Source: Deinococcus sp. AB2017081 (GTDB lineage Bacteria; Deinococcota; Deinococci; Deinococcales; Deinococcaceae). From it: a stretch of 64,000 nucleotides of DNA. Where the stretch lies: the NCBI RefSeq assembly GCF_034440735.1, contig NZ_CP140100.1, forward strand, positions 94,285 to 158,284, in the 5' to 3' direction. The notes below the pieces were generated by a model, which was not told the origin of the DNA, searched no databases, and worked only from the letters and a program-made list of their open reading frames with translations. The translations under genes were made by a program, and so were the position numbers. Position 1 is the first letter of the stretch, and every line of letters starts with the position of its first letter. Positions 25,551 to 35,151 of this stretch are shown here, in pieces.

Positions 25551-26373
25551 GACCGCGCGATCCGGCTCTCCCTGCTGCTGGTCGTGCCCGCCCTGACCCG
25601 CTGCCGTGCGTCCGGTGTGTCCGTCCGGCGGGCAGACCGGTCATGATCGCCGGTCACCAACGCGTCACGGATGCGGCCGAATGGGCAGTGCCGGGGCATG
25701 GAGTCAGGATGGCACGCCACGGGCCGTGGCACAGGCTCAGGGCGGTGACGCGCCGCTTCCTGAACCGTGGCGGGACGTCGGCCGGAGCGGGGCTCGTCGT
25801 CACCGGCAGCTCCGTGGTCACCCGGCGCATCAGGGTGTGGCCTTCCCCTGGCCGCATGACCGGAGACCATGTCCGGAACCCTCGCGTCTGGAGGCCTCGC
25901 TGCATGGACGCAGGCACGCCGGATCGGATGTGCCGGCGGAGATTCCGATGCTGCCGTGCAGGCAGGAGAAGGCCTGTACCCGTGTGTGCCGTGTGAATCC
26001 GCGGTGTACCCGTCCTGACGCCGTGCCGGTCAAGGTGGATGCTCAATCTTCTCATTGCAGCGCGCCGTGGAGCCCACCGACCGGTGGTCGACGCCCGCTG
26101 GGCTCCTGATCGCTCGGATCACCGTGCCTTTGCAGAAGCCCAGCGGGCTCGGGGCCGTGCGGTTCCGCGGCCCCCACCGCCCGTGCCGAATCCTGCCCAC
26201 AGTCGTGCAGACCCCGTCCGTTGCCGGATGGAATCCCCACTGCCGGAGGTCGTGTGCCGGCGCGGGGCCGACGTCGCGGCACCGTTGGTGGATCCTGCGG
26301 CGCCACGGGATCCGCTCAGGGCCACTGGAGCCAGGGGCCACGGCTTCACCGGCCGTCCCCGTGCCGAGCGGGA
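25551..26373. other. Region without a supportable gene
   Basis: Both strands have open frames with G/C-rich third positions, but none shows a domain, and competing frames overlap. Around 26040-26130 the minus strand reads GSTARCNEKIEHPP, faintly like the RCNxxVEHxHRP part of an IS6-type transposase. This may be more eroded mobile DNA. Confidence 0.4.
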
Positions 26374-26676
26374 TCAGCCGCAGCGGAAGGGTATCGGCAG
26401 CGGCCCGCAGCAGCACACGCCCCGGACGCTCGGGCCACCGGTCACGCCCGGCGCGGCGGCCAGGTGCCCGTACGCCTGCCGGCAGGCCAGGAACCGGGCC
26501 GCGACCGCGTGGCGGCTGGCGACCACGCCGTGCTGGGCGATCAGTTCCTGCACCGCCGCCGAGCACGACCCCCCGCCGTAAAACGCGGCGTGGGCACAGC
26601 GGAACCCCTTGAGCGGCGAGAGCCACCGGCGGTACAGGTCGATGGAGGTCACGAGGGCGGCCGTCTGGAAGGTCAT
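26374..26676 (-). CDS. YidD-like membrane protein insertion efficiency factor
   Basis: 100 residues. The core SIDLYRRWLSPLKGFRCAHA, GGGSCSAAVQELIAQHG and RFLACRQAYGHL has the spacing of YidD proteins (L-x-L-Y-x-x-x-L-S-P-x-x-G-x-x-C, then C-S-x-x-A-x-x-x-I-x-x-x-G). The tail CCCGPLPIPFRCG is Cys-rich. YidD helps the Sec/YidC route of inner-membrane insertion. In most bacteria it sits with rnpA-yidC; here it stands alone, so it is probably a divergent paralog. Start ATG 26676 lacks a clear ribosome binding site. Confidence 0.6.
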   Translation of the reverse strand: MTFQTAALVTSIDLYRRWLSPLKGFRCAHAAFYGGGSCSAAVQELIAQHGVVASRHAVAARFLACRQAYGHLAAAPGVTGGPSVRGVCCCGPLPIPFRCG

Positions 26677-26745
26677 GGATGACGCTACAGCGCCCCGGCC
26701 GCCGTCCGGTACCGCCGTGGTGAAGGACGCCTCATCGTCGGCGGC

Positions 26746-27972
26746 TCACGCCGGACGCACTCGGTCGGCCACGGCCAGGACGTCCCTCGGGTTCAGGACG
26801 CCCTTGAACCACACCACCCGGTCGCCGAAGTCGCTGGGATCGACGCCAGCCTTCTCCAGGTTCAGGCGCTCCGAGACGCACACGATCACGTCCGTGCGCC
26901 CGGATCTGCGGAGCAGGTCGAATTTCTTGCGCAGGTACTCGGGCCGCCAGTAGCCGACGATCTCGACCAGGACGCTGCGGCCCTCCCGAACCAGCCGGAA
27001 GTCCGGCAGGATCACGCCGCCCGGCACCGGCACCAGATCCACCTCGCGTTCCAGCACCCACCCGGTGTCCAGTTTCGCGAAGCGTTCCACGAAGCCTGAT
27101 TCCAGCGCCGAGTCGTGATCCCTCGGTTCCGGGTAGTGGCTGACGTAGCCGTCCTCGCTGGTCAGCTGGAACGACCACTCGTCGTCCTTCGGATCGACCC
27201 ACGCCAGATCCCGGCGCGGCTTCACGGCGGCCGACAGATCCCATTTCGTGACGTGCAGCAGCGCCGGAAGGAACTTCGCCAGCGCCAGACCGTAGCGGGT
27301 CGTGCTCCCGAACAGGCTCGTCGGGCCGTCCAGCGTCAGGGTGAAGCCGACGTCCGCGTCCCCTTCCACCGTGACCATCAGGCCGAAGAACTTCAGGTAC
27401 TTGAGCAGTTGCTTGTAGCGGGACGGCTCGTTGCGCCGGGCGGTGATCACCAGACTGTAGGCGCGGTACAGCATCCCCTGGGCCTGCGACAGGTCGTAGA
27501 GCTGGATGAGTTCCAGCGGCGTGGGCGCGTCGAGGGCCACCAGCGTCTGCTGATCCGGCAGGTCCGCGTACAGCGCAGCCGCGACCTCGGCCGGCGAGAC
27601 GGGGGTGTCGGTCGAGAGTGCCCGTGCCGCCTGTTCCAGAAGGTGCGCGGTGTGCCGGCGGCTGGGCACGTGGTCCTGCGCGAGGGCGAAGACCCTGGCC
27701 CGCACGTGGCCCGGCTCCACGTGGCCCCCCGCCTCGAAGGTCCCCCGGTTGGCCAGCAGGTGGGCCAGCCCGCGCACCACTCGAAAGTCCTGCCGGCCGG
27801 CCTCCAGCGCTCTCAGTTCCTCGTCCAGCTCGTGTCGCCGCTTCCCGATGTGCGCCTCGAAGGTCTGGATCAGCATGTCGGCGGTGCCCAGGTTGCCGGT
27901 CGTGGGCCGCAGCCGGCGCGGCTCGACCAGGCCGGCCCGGACGCGGAACAGCAGCAGTTCAGTCGGGAGCAT
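26746..27972 (-). CDS. Bax1/DUF790-family nuclease, partner of XPB
   Basis: 408 residues of the DUF790 family. The N-terminus MLPTELLLFRVRAGLVEPRR is typical. Near the C-terminus is a PD-(D/E)xK-type nuclease core: GGVILPDFRLVREG (Asp), then VLVEIVGYWRPEYLRKKFDL (Glu and the conserved GYWxPEYLxxK). In archaea Bax1 binds the XPB helicase and cuts DNA near bubble or flap junctions, giving a nucleotide-excision-repair-like pair. The start overlaps the end of the XPB gene by 14 bases, so the two are made together. Confidence 0.85.
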   Translation of the reverse strand: MLPTELLLFRVRAGLVEPRRLRPTTGNLGTADMLIQTFEAHIGKRRHELDEELRALEAGRQDFRVVRGLAHLLANRGTFEAGGHVEPGHVRARVFALAQDHVPSRRHTAHLLEQAARALSTDTPVSPAEVAAALYADLPDQQTLVALDAPTPLELIQLYDLSQAQGMLYRAYSLVITARRNEPSRYKQLLKYLKFFGLMVTVEGDADVGFTLTLDGPTSLFGSTTRYGLALAKFLPALLHVTKWDLSAAVKPRRDLAWVDPKDDEWSFQLTSEDGYVSHYPEPRDHDSALESGFVERFAKLDTGWVLEREVDLVPVPGGVILPDFRLVREGRSVLVEIVGYWRPEYLRKKFDLLRRSGRTDVIVCVSERLNLEKAGVDPSDFGDRVVWFKGVLNPRDVLAVADRVRPA

Positions 27973-29368
27973 TCAGATCCAGGTAGTGGTCGGCGATGTC
28001 CTGGGCGCTCATCCCCGGCGACCACTGGCCGCGCCGCTGCTGGCTGACGCGCTCCTCGCTGGTGCCCTCGGTGATGACCTCGTACAGCACGGCCTGTTTG
28101 CCCTCGGATTTCCGCAGGATGCGGCCCAGGCGCTGGATGTGTTCGCGCTCGGTCGCGGTGCCGGACAGGACGACCGCCACGCTCGCCTCGGGCACGTCCA
28201 CGCCCTCGTTCAGCACGCGGCTGGTCACGAGGATGCGGTAGTCACCGCTGCGGAAGTTCTCCAGCATGGCGTGCCGTTCCTTGACCGGCGTCTGGTGCGT
28301 GATCGCGGGGATCAGGAACTCGCGCGAGATGCGGTACACCGTGGCGTTGTCGTCGGTGAAGATCAGCGTGCGGGCCGATGGATGGGTGGCGAGGATCTCC
28401 TCCAGCACGCGCAGCTTGCCCTCGGTGCCGTAGGCCAGGGACTTCGCCTCGCGGTGCGCCCTCATCGCCGCTCTGCCCTGCGGAGAACCACTCGCGCGGA
28501 TGAACTCCGTCCAGCCCTCCAGCGAGCCCAGACGGATGCCCTGCAGACGCAGGAAGTCGTTGCGCTGGCGGATCAGGTCGTCGTAGCGCCGCTGCTCGCC
28601 CGCGCTGAGCTTCACGCGGATGATCGTCTCGCGGTAGTCCGCCAGCGTGTCGCCCGCCAGTTCGTCGGGGGCCACCGAGTACACGACCGGGCCGATCAGG
28701 TCGTCCAGATCGCGTTCGCGGCCGTCCGAGCGCTTCGGCGTGGCCGACAGCCCCAGGCGGTACGGTGCGAGGCCCATCTGCGCGATCACGCGCGTGAAGT
28801 CGCTGGGCAGGTGGTGGCACTCGTCGAAGATCTGGAACGCGTACGTTCCGGCCAGGGTCTCGGCGTGGATGGCGGCGGAATCGTAGGTGCTGACCAGCAG
28901 CGGCGTGTCGTCGTGGCTGCCGCCGCCCAGCACGCCCACGTTCGTGTCGGGGAAGGCCGCGACCAGGCCCGCGTACCACTGCTGCAGCAGATCCAGGGTC
29001 GGCACGCAGATCAGCGCCGACCGGGGCGTGTCGCGCAGGGCCAGCTGCGCCACCAGGGTCTTGCCGGCCCCGGTGGGCAGCACGACCACGCCGCGCCGCC
29101 CCGCGTCCTTCCACGCCCGCAGCGCCGCCATCTGGTGCGGGTACGGCGTCACGTCGCGCGCGAAGCCGAGTTCCAGTTTCGAGAACACGGCCGCCTCGTC
29201 GACCACTGAGACACCCGCGCTGCGCAGCGCCTCCATGACCGGGCGGTAGCTCGCGCCGGGCGCCCGGTGGTTCTGGCTGCGGGCATCCCACGTGAACCAG
29301 CACGCGACCACCTCCGGCACCTCCCGCAGGACGAGCGTGCCCCGATCCAGGCGCAGTGTGGGACGCAT
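27959..29368 (-). CDS. XPB-type DNA repair helicase (SF2)
   Basis: 469 residues. An N-terminal damage-recognition-like segment (about 1-75) precedes helicase domain 1 with motif I VVLPTGAGKT, motif II DECHH and motif III SATPKR. Right after comes SDGRERDLDDLIG, which corresponds to the RED motif region of XPB. Domain 2 has VLNEGVDVPEASVAVVLSGT and motif VI QRLGRILRKSEGKQ. It is a 3'-5' ATP-dependent translocase by family. Overlap with the Bax1-like gene supports a joint repair role. Start ATG 29368. Confidence 0.9.
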   Translation of the reverse strand: MRPTLRLDRGTLVLREVPEVVACWFTWDARSQNHRAPGASYRPVMEALRSAGVSVVDEAAVFSKLELGFARDVTPYPHQMAALRAWKDAGRRGVVVLPTGAGKTLVAQLALRDTPRSALICVPTLDLLQQWYAGLVAAFPDTNVGVLGGGSHDDTPLLVSTYDSAAIHAETLAGTYAFQIFDECHHLPSDFTRVIAQMGLAPYRLGLSATPKRSDGRERDLDDLIGPVVYSVAPDELAGDTLADYRETIIRVKLSAGEQRRYDDLIRQRNDFLRLQGIRLGSLEGWTEFIRASGSPQGRAAMRAHREAKSLAYGTEGKLRVLEEILATHPSARTLIFTDDNATVYRISREFLIPAITHQTPVKERHAMLENFRSGDYRILVTSRVLNEGVDVPEASVAVVLSGTATEREHIQRLGRILRKSEGKQAVLYEVITEGTSEERVSQQRRGQWSPGMSAQDIADHYLDLNAPD

Positions 29369-29640
29369 CCGGGCGTCATGCTAGGCGCGTCCGGAACCGC
29401 GCGGGGTAACTGAAGTCCCGATCGCACGTGCGCCGGCCGGGGCGTGACACGCTCGTCAGGGGCGCCCCCCTAGGATGGGCCCTGTGCTGTGCCCACGAGT
29501 CCACCCTGACGGCCCGCTGCCCCGCCCCGGGGCCGGGCGGGCGGCGGGCCTTCATGGGCCCTTGAGGTGTGGGGTGAACCGCAGCGCCGCTGGGGCGCGC
29601 GCTGCTACTGTTCGGCAATCCATGACTGGGCGGCGTGCGT

Positions 29641-32130
29641 ATGTCTGAACCGGCGACCTCTGCGGGAGCACCAGATCGGCCGGGGCACGACCTGCTGTCG
29701 GCCCTGCCGGACGCGTGTATCCTGCTCGACCGGGCGCAGCGGGTGGTGGATCTGAATGCCCCGGCCGCGGCCCTGCTGAACGTGGAGCTCCGGGCCGCCC
29801 GGCACCAGGCCGTCTGGGATCTGCTGCCCGAGTGGCTGGCGTCGCCGGCCGGCCCGGAGCTCACGCACGCCGTGCAGCACGGTCAGGCCGCCGACGTCGA
29901 GGTGCACGATACGGCGCGTGGGCGCCGGCTGCAGGTGCGGGTCTTCGCGCGGCACGACGGGACCGGGCTGCTGTGCCGGGAGGTGACGCCCCGCTCCCGC
30001 GACGGCGCCTCGGCGCTGCTGACTCGGCACGCCAGCGACCTGCTCAGCGTGCACCTGCCCGACGGCCGCCTGACGTACCAGTCCCTCACGCCGGCTGCGG
30101 TGGCGGTGCTGGGATACCAGGCCGACGAACTGATCGGCCGCGCCGCCCACGAGCTGATCCATCCGGACGACCTGCGCACCACGACCTACGAGGCGCTGCC
30201 GGATCAGCCGGGTGCCCGGCGCTACACCTACCGGATCCGCCGCAAGGACGGCACCTACCTGTGGCTGGAGACCACGACCCATGCCCTCAAGGGCCCGGAC
30301 GGCGCGGTCACCGGGATCCTGGCGAGTTCGCGGGACGTGACCGAGCGCCAGCAGGTCGGGGCGTTGCAGCGGCGCAACGAGTCCCTGCAGGCCGAGACCG
30401 ACGCGCTGGCGGTGTTCGCGTCCTTTACCCGCATGGTGGGGGTCGAGAGCGATCCGCTCGCGCTGGCGCGGCACGCGGTGGAGACCCTGGCGCAGGCCTT
30501 CGTGCAGGGCAGCGCCGCGTATTTCGAGCCCGACGGTGACCGCTGGCGGGCGGTCGCGTGGGCCGGCCCGCTCACGCCGCAGGCCGTGGCGTACATCCAG
30601 GCGGGCCTGCCATTCCGGCATCTCACGCCGGACGCGGAGGGGCACGCGCAGTTCTTCGAGGGGTGGCCGCAGACCGAACCAGAGCTGGTCGGCCTGCTGC
30701 CGGACCTGCGCGCCGTGGCGGTGGCGCCGCTGCGGCGCGGGCCCGGCACCGTCGGCCTGCTGACGGCGGGGCTGACACACCGCCCGACCTGGAGTGGGCG
30801 CGACCGCGCCATGTTCAATGCCGTCGCGCAGGGCCTCTCGCTGGCCGACGAACGATCCCGGCTGACCCGGGAACTCCTGACGCAGCGGGCCGAACTGCAG
30901 GCCCGGACCGACGCCATGGAGGGCTTCGCGGAACTCGCCCGGGATCTGGCCTTCGAGACGGACGTGCTGGCGGTGATCCGCCGCGCCCAGCAGATCGTCC
31001 TGGGGATGCTGCCGCCGGGAGTCGCGCTGTACTACGAGCCCGAGGACACCCGGTGGCGCGTGAAGGTGCAGGTCGGCAGCCTGAACAACGAGACGCTGCA
31101 GCGGACCGTCGACGCCGGACTGTCCCTTGAGGGCACGGGCAACCTCTGGATTCCGTGGCAGTCCGGCGAGGCCTACTATCAGGACTCCTATGCGCCGGAC
31201 ACCGACGGCCTGGCAGACCAGACCGGCAACATCGGCTCCACGGCCACCGTACCGGTGGTCGTCGACGGTCGGCCCCGTGGCGTGCTCGCCGTGGCCCTGT
31301 TCGACCACCGGGCCTGGAGTCCCACGGACCGGATCATCCTCGACACGGCCGTCCGGCACCTGTCGCTCGCGCTGGAGCGGGCACACGTGGCCGGGGCCAT
31401 GGACGCGCAGCGGGAGCAGCTCGTCGCCGCGAACGAGGGCCTGGAGGCCTTCAGCTACAGCGTGTCTCACGACCTGCGGGCGCCGCTGCGGCACATCCAG
31501 GGCTTCCTGGGCATCCTGCGGCGTGCCGTGGTGGCCGGCGACGCCGCCAAGGTCGACTCGGCCCTCGGGGTGGTCGACCAGGCGGCGGCGCGGATGAACG
31601 TCCTGATCGACGCCCTGCTGAACTTCTCCTACGTGTCGCGCAACACGCTGGCGCGGGATCCGGTGGACCTCACCGTCCTGGTGCAGGCGGTGCGCACTGA
31701 GCTGCCGCCGTCCCAGGAGCACCGGATCCAGTGGACGGTGGAGGCCCTGCCGACGGTGCGTGGCGACGCCACCCTGCTGGGGCAGGTGATGGGCAACCTG
31801 ATCCACAACGCCGTGAAGTATTCGGGCACCCGGCCGCACCCCGCGGTGACCGTCCGGGCCGAGCGCCAGCCCGGCGCCGACGTGATCGTCGTGTCGGACA
31901 ACGGCGTGGGGTTTGATCCGCAGTACCAGCACAAGCTGTTCGGCGTGTTCCAGCGCCTCCACCGGCAGGACGAATTCGAGGGCACCGGCATCGGCCTGGC
32001 GACGGTTCGGCGCATCATTCAGCGGCACGGCGGGCAGGTCTGGGCGACGTCGGTGCCCGGCGAGGGGGCCACGTTCTCGTTCAGCCTGCCGCGGGAGGAG
32101 CCGGCGCTGTCGCGGCCGCCGCGCGAGTGA
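29641..32130 (+). CDS. Sensor histidine kinase (PAS-PAS-GAF-GAF-HisKA-HATPase)
   Basis: 829 residues. A first short PAS-like domain (about 10-110, LLSALPDACILLDRAQRVVD), a PAS/PAC domain (about 125-240: ASDLLSVHLPDGRLTYQSLT, then YRIRRKDGTYLWLETTTHAL), two GAF-like modules (about 250-410 and 425-590), HisKA with His610 in SYSVSHDLRAPLRH, HATPase_c with NLIHNAVKY, DNGVGFDP and GTGIGLATV. Soluble. ATG 29641 is used; a GTG two codons upstream is possible. The next gene is a receiver on the same strand, 159 bases on. Confidence 0.92.
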   Translation: MSEPATSAGAPDRPGHDLLSALPDACILLDRAQRVVDLNAPAAALLNVELRAARHQAVWDLLPEWLASPAGPELTHAVQHGQAADVEVHDTARGRRLQVRVFARHDGTGLLCREVTPRSRDGASALLTRHASDLLSVHLPDGRLTYQSLTPAAVAVLGYQADELIGRAAHELIHPDDLRTTTYEALPDQPGARRYTYRIRRKDGTYLWLETTTHALKGPDGAVTGILASSRDVTERQQVGALQRRNESLQAETDALAVFASFTRMVGVESDPLALARHAVETLAQAFVQGSAAYFEPDGDRWRAVAWAGPLTPQAVAYIQAGLPFRHLTPDAEGHAQFFEGWPQTEPELVGLLPDLRAVAVAPLRRGPGTVGLLTAGLTHRPTWSGRDRAMFNAVAQGLSLADERSRLTRELLTQRAELQARTDAMEGFAELARDLAFETDVLAVIRRAQQIVLGMLPPGVALYYEPEDTRWRVKVQVGSLNNETLQRTVDAGLSLEGTGNLWIPWQSGEAYYQDSYAPDTDGLADQTGNIGSTATVPVVVDGRPRGVLAVALFDHRAWSPTDRIILDTAVRHLSLALERAHVAGAMDAQREQLVAANEGLEAFSYSVSHDLRAPLRHIQGFLGILRRAVVAGDAAKVDSALGVVDQAAARMNVLIDALLNFSYVSRNTLARDPVDLTVLVQAVRTELPPSQEHRIQWTVEALPTVRGDATLLGQVMGNLIHNAVKYSGTRPHPAVTVRAERQPGADVIVVSDNGVGFDPQYQHKLFGVFQRLHRQDEFEGTGIGLATVRRIIQRHGGQVWATSVPGEGATFSFSLPREEPALSRPPRE

Positions 32131-32289
32131 GGCGGGCGTACGGCGGGCGCGGCGCTCCGGTCGGGCGGGCGCCCCACCTCCAGCGACCCTGATGCCCGCG
32201 ACTGCTAACATGAAGGCCGTCTTCATGGACGGTGGATGGCCACGTCCGCCGTGCCCCAGCGCCGCCTCCCACCCGTCTGCAGGAGTGTC

Positions 32290-32724
32290 ATGACCCGTCC
32301 GTTCCACGTACTCCTCATCGACGACAACGCCACGGATCTGCTGCTGGCCACCGAGGCCTTCCTCGAACTGGACGCCACCGTGGGTGTGGACACCTTCGCG
32401 TCCGGACAGCACGCGCTGGATCACCTGCGGGCCACGCCGCAGGACGCCCTCCCGGACGTGATCATCCTGGACATCAACATGCCGGTGCTCAACGGCTTCG
32501 ACGTCCTGAGCCAGCTCAAGGACGATCCGGCGCTGCAGCTGATCCCGGTGGTGATGCTCTCGACCTCGGACTACCTGGGCGACGTGACCCGGGCGTATTC
32601 CATGCACGCCAGCTCGTACCTGATCAAGTCGCGGTCGTTCACGGAGTTCGTGCAGCAGGTCGACGCCTTCCTGGTGTACTGGCGCAGCGTCATCCTGGCC
32701 CGTCAGGCCGATTCCCCCCAGTAG
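32290..32724 (+). CDS. Stand-alone CheY-like response regulator
   Basis: 144-residue receiver. DD at 11-12, phospho-acceptor Asp61 in VIILDINMPVLNGFDVL, switch in VVMLSTS and Lys in SSYLIKSRSFTEF. AGGAG is placed well before ATG 32290. Directly downstream of one kinase and convergent with another, it is the likely shared target of both. Confidence 0.92.
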   Translation: MTRPFHVLLIDDNATDLLLATEAFLELDATVGVDTFASGQHALDHLRATPQDALPDVIILDINMPVLNGFDVLSQLKDDPALQLIPVVMLSTSDYLGDVTRAYSMHASSYLIKSRSFTEFVQQVDAFLVYWRSVILARQADSPQ

Positions 32725-32745
32725 GCCGGCACCAGAGCGTCCAGG

Positions 32746-35049
32746 TCAGCGGGCCGGTTTCGCGAGGGTGAAGCCGAAGGTGGCCCCCTGGCCATCGGCG
32801 CTGTCCGCGAAGACCCGGCCGCCGTGCTTGACGACGATCCGCCGCACCGTCGCCAGCCCCGCCCCGATGCCCGGATACGCGCCCTGCGGGTGCAGCCGCT
32901 GGAAGATGCCGAACAGCCGCGCGGCGTATCTGGGGTCGAAGCCCACGCCGTTGTCCCGCACCGTGATCACCCACTCGGCGGGCTCCTCCCGCACCTGGAC
33001 GACCACCTCGGAGACCGCCTGGAGCGTGGAGTACTTCACCGCGTTGCTGATCAGGTTGGTCAGGACCTGCTGGATCAGGGTCGGGTCGCCCCACACCGCC
33101 ACCGGGGGCGGCCCGTGCAGCGTGATGGGCTGTGCCGGGAATTCCAGCTGGGCGTCCTGCTGGGCCTGCGCGATGAGCGGGGCCAGCGGAACCCAGTGGG
33201 GCCGGAAGTCCTGCCGGCCCGCCCGCGACAGCATGAGCATCCCGTCGATGAGCTGCTCCATGCGCCGGGCCCCCTGCTGCACGATGCCCAGGTTCCGCAG
33301 CACCTTCTCGGTGTCCCCGTTCGCGAGGGCGATGCGCGCCAGATCGGCGAAGCCCATGACATGCCGCACCGGCGTCCGCAGGTCGTGGGACGCCGAGTAC
33401 GCGAAGGCTTCGAGTTCCTCGTTGGCCGCCACGAGTTCCTGCGTCTGGCGATCCAGCGCGTCCCGCTGCGCCGTGAGCGCGCGCGCCTGGGCCGCGCGTT
33501 CCAGCGCCAGCCCCAGGCTCTGCCCGACCGCCCGCACGATGGCCCGCTGCCGTTCGGTCCACGTGGCGCCCTCCACCCGGCCCACCGTCAGGATCGCCTG
33601 CGGATCCCCGTCGATGAAGATGGGGCAGACGGCCGCCGCTCCCGGCGGGTCCGCCGCCCGGGGGTGGCCGTGCCCGGCCGTCCCGCCGTCCGAGAAGACG
33701 GCCACGCGGGAGTGCACCGCCTCGGCGAACGTCGGCGCGTCCATCGGCACGCCGCGCTGCAGCTGCGCGGCCTCGTCGGGCCGGATGTTGCCCGACCACA
33801 CGGCCGCGGTCCACATGTCGTGCTGCCGCTCGTAGTACGCGACACGGACGTCCTCGAGGTGGGCCTGGAGGACATGCGTGGCGAGATGGGCCAGGCGGCG
33901 GGCATCGCTCTCGGACCCCACGGCCTCGGTGAAGGCCACGAAGGCGTCCAGGCCGGCGGTGCGCTCCTGCACGTGCCGCGTCTGCTCGGCCCGTTCCAGC
34001 GCCAGGCCCAGGCTCGTGACGCTGGTCTCCAGCAGCACCTTGTCCATGGGGGTCCACACGCGCTGGTCGAACAGGCCGATGGCGAGCATGCCGATCCGCT
34101 GCCCGTACATGCGCACCTGGAAGGCCGTGGCGGCGTTCACGTGCCGGATCATCTCGGCCGGGGTGTCGGCGCCCTGGGCGTAGTCGTCCTGGTAGTTCGG
34201 CACGCCGGTCCGCCACGTCGAATCCAGGGCCGGGGCGTCCAGGGGCAGGCCGTGCTCGTCCACCAGCCGCTGGAGTTCGGGGTTGCCGATGTCGCCCACC
34301 TGGGACCGCAGCTGCCAGCGGTCCGGGGCCTGCTCCCAGTACAGGGCGTATCCCGGGGTGAGCAGCGACAGCATGATCTCCTGGGCACGGCGCACCAGCA
34401 CGTAGCGGTCGGTCTCGCTGGCCAGGTCGCGTGACATCACCGCGAAGGCCTCCAGCGCCTGGTTGCGCCGCGTCGCCTCGTCGCGCTGCTGCTCGTGCGT
34501 GTGGGCCTGGCGCAGCAGATGCAGCCGGTCGATGGTCAGGGCCGCCTGCGACGCGAGGGCGTACAGGAAGGACAGTTCGGTCACCGCAAACGCGTGGGGC
34601 TGGTCGTACTCCAGGATCAGCGCGCCCAGGACGCGGGAGCCCAGCAGCACGGGCACGACCGCGCACGCTGCCGCCACCGCTTCCCCGGTCTGCGTCTCGA
34701 TCTGCGGATACTCGGCCAGCAGGGCCTCCCGGTGCCCGTACACGCGGGGGCGCCGGTCACGCACCGCGTCGGTGAGCGGCGAGATCCCCTGCGGTGACGC
34801 CACCGTCCACAGCGCGGCCGTGGCCGTGGCGTCCCGCGTGGACGCCGCCACCCGGAACTGCAGGCCCTCGCGGCGCAGCACGGTGACCTGCGGGGCCGCG
34901 GGAAGGTGGCTGGCCGCCTGCACCACCACGTCCTCCACCTGCTCCCGCGTGTGGGCCCCGGCGAGGCGCGCGGTGACCTCCTGTAGCGGCATCCAGGACG
35001 GTTCCGGGATGTCAGGGGACTCAGACAGGCCGGAGCCGGACACGGGCAT
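32746..35049 (-). CDS. Sensor histidine kinase with three GAF-like domains
   Basis: 767 residues. GAF 1 (about 20-185: FLYALASQAALTIDRLHLLR at its end), GAF 2 (about 200-360: ALEAFAVMSRDLASETDRYV onward), GAF 3 (about 370-520: LDAFVAFTEAVGSESDARRL onward), HisKA with His555 in AYSASHDLRTPVRH, HATPase_c with NLISNAVKYS, DNGVGFDP and GIGAGLATV. The G2 box reads GIGAGL instead of GTGxGL. Modules 2 and 3 share wording with the repeated modules of the kinase at 52938-56165. Soluble; ligand unknown. Confidence 0.9.
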   Translation of the reverse strand: MPVSGSGLSESPDIPEPSWMPLQEVTARLAGAHTREQVEDVVVQAASHLPAAPQVTVLRREGLQFRVAASTRDATATAALWTVASPQGISPLTDAVRDRRPRVYGHREALLAEYPQIETQTGEAVAAACAVVPVLLGSRVLGALILEYDQPHAFAVTELSFLYALASQAALTIDRLHLLRQAHTHEQQRDEATRRNQALEAFAVMSRDLASETDRYVLVRRAQEIMLSLLTPGYALYWEQAPDRWQLRSQVGDIGNPELQRLVDEHGLPLDAPALDSTWRTGVPNYQDDYAQGADTPAEMIRHVNAATAFQVRMYGQRIGMLAIGLFDQRVWTPMDKVLLETSVTSLGLALERAEQTRHVQERTAGLDAFVAFTEAVGSESDARRLAHLATHVLQAHLEDVRVAYYERQHDMWTAAVWSGNIRPDEAAQLQRGVPMDAPTFAEAVHSRVAVFSDGGTAGHGHPRAADPPGAAAVCPIFIDGDPQAILTVGRVEGATWTERQRAIVRAVGQSLGLALERAAQARALTAQRDALDRQTQELVAANEELEAFAYSASHDLRTPVRHVMGFADLARIALANGDTEKVLRNLGIVQQGARRMEQLIDGMLMLSRAGRQDFRPHWVPLAPLIAQAQQDAQLEFPAQPITLHGPPPVAVWGDPTLIQQVLTNLISNAVKYSTLQAVSEVVVQVREEPAEWVITVRDNGVGFDPRYAARLFGIFQRLHPQGAYPGIGAGLATVRRIVVKHGGRVFADSADGQGATFGFTLAKPAR

Positions 35050-35151
35050 GCTGGAAGTGTAGCGACCGGAAGCTGGGGATGTCGGTCGGCACGCGCCGCT
35101 GGAGGCGGAGCCGGCGTGGTGTGGGCACGCTGCCGGAGGTCACCGCGCCGG

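Noticed and set aside
25654..26055. Open frame with G/C-rich third positions on the minus strand
   Set aside because: Plus-strand frames over the same bases score similarly by eye, and neither has a domain or a start signal.
29605..32607. A 1000-codon antisense frame over the kinase at 29641
   Set aside because: Same codon-bias shadow; the sense strand has the complete PAS, GAF, HisKA and HATPase motifs.
32690..34666. A 658-codon frame in another phase of the kinase at 32746-35049
   Set aside because: Gly/Arg/Ala-rich shadow; the true frame carries HisKA and HATPase motifs.
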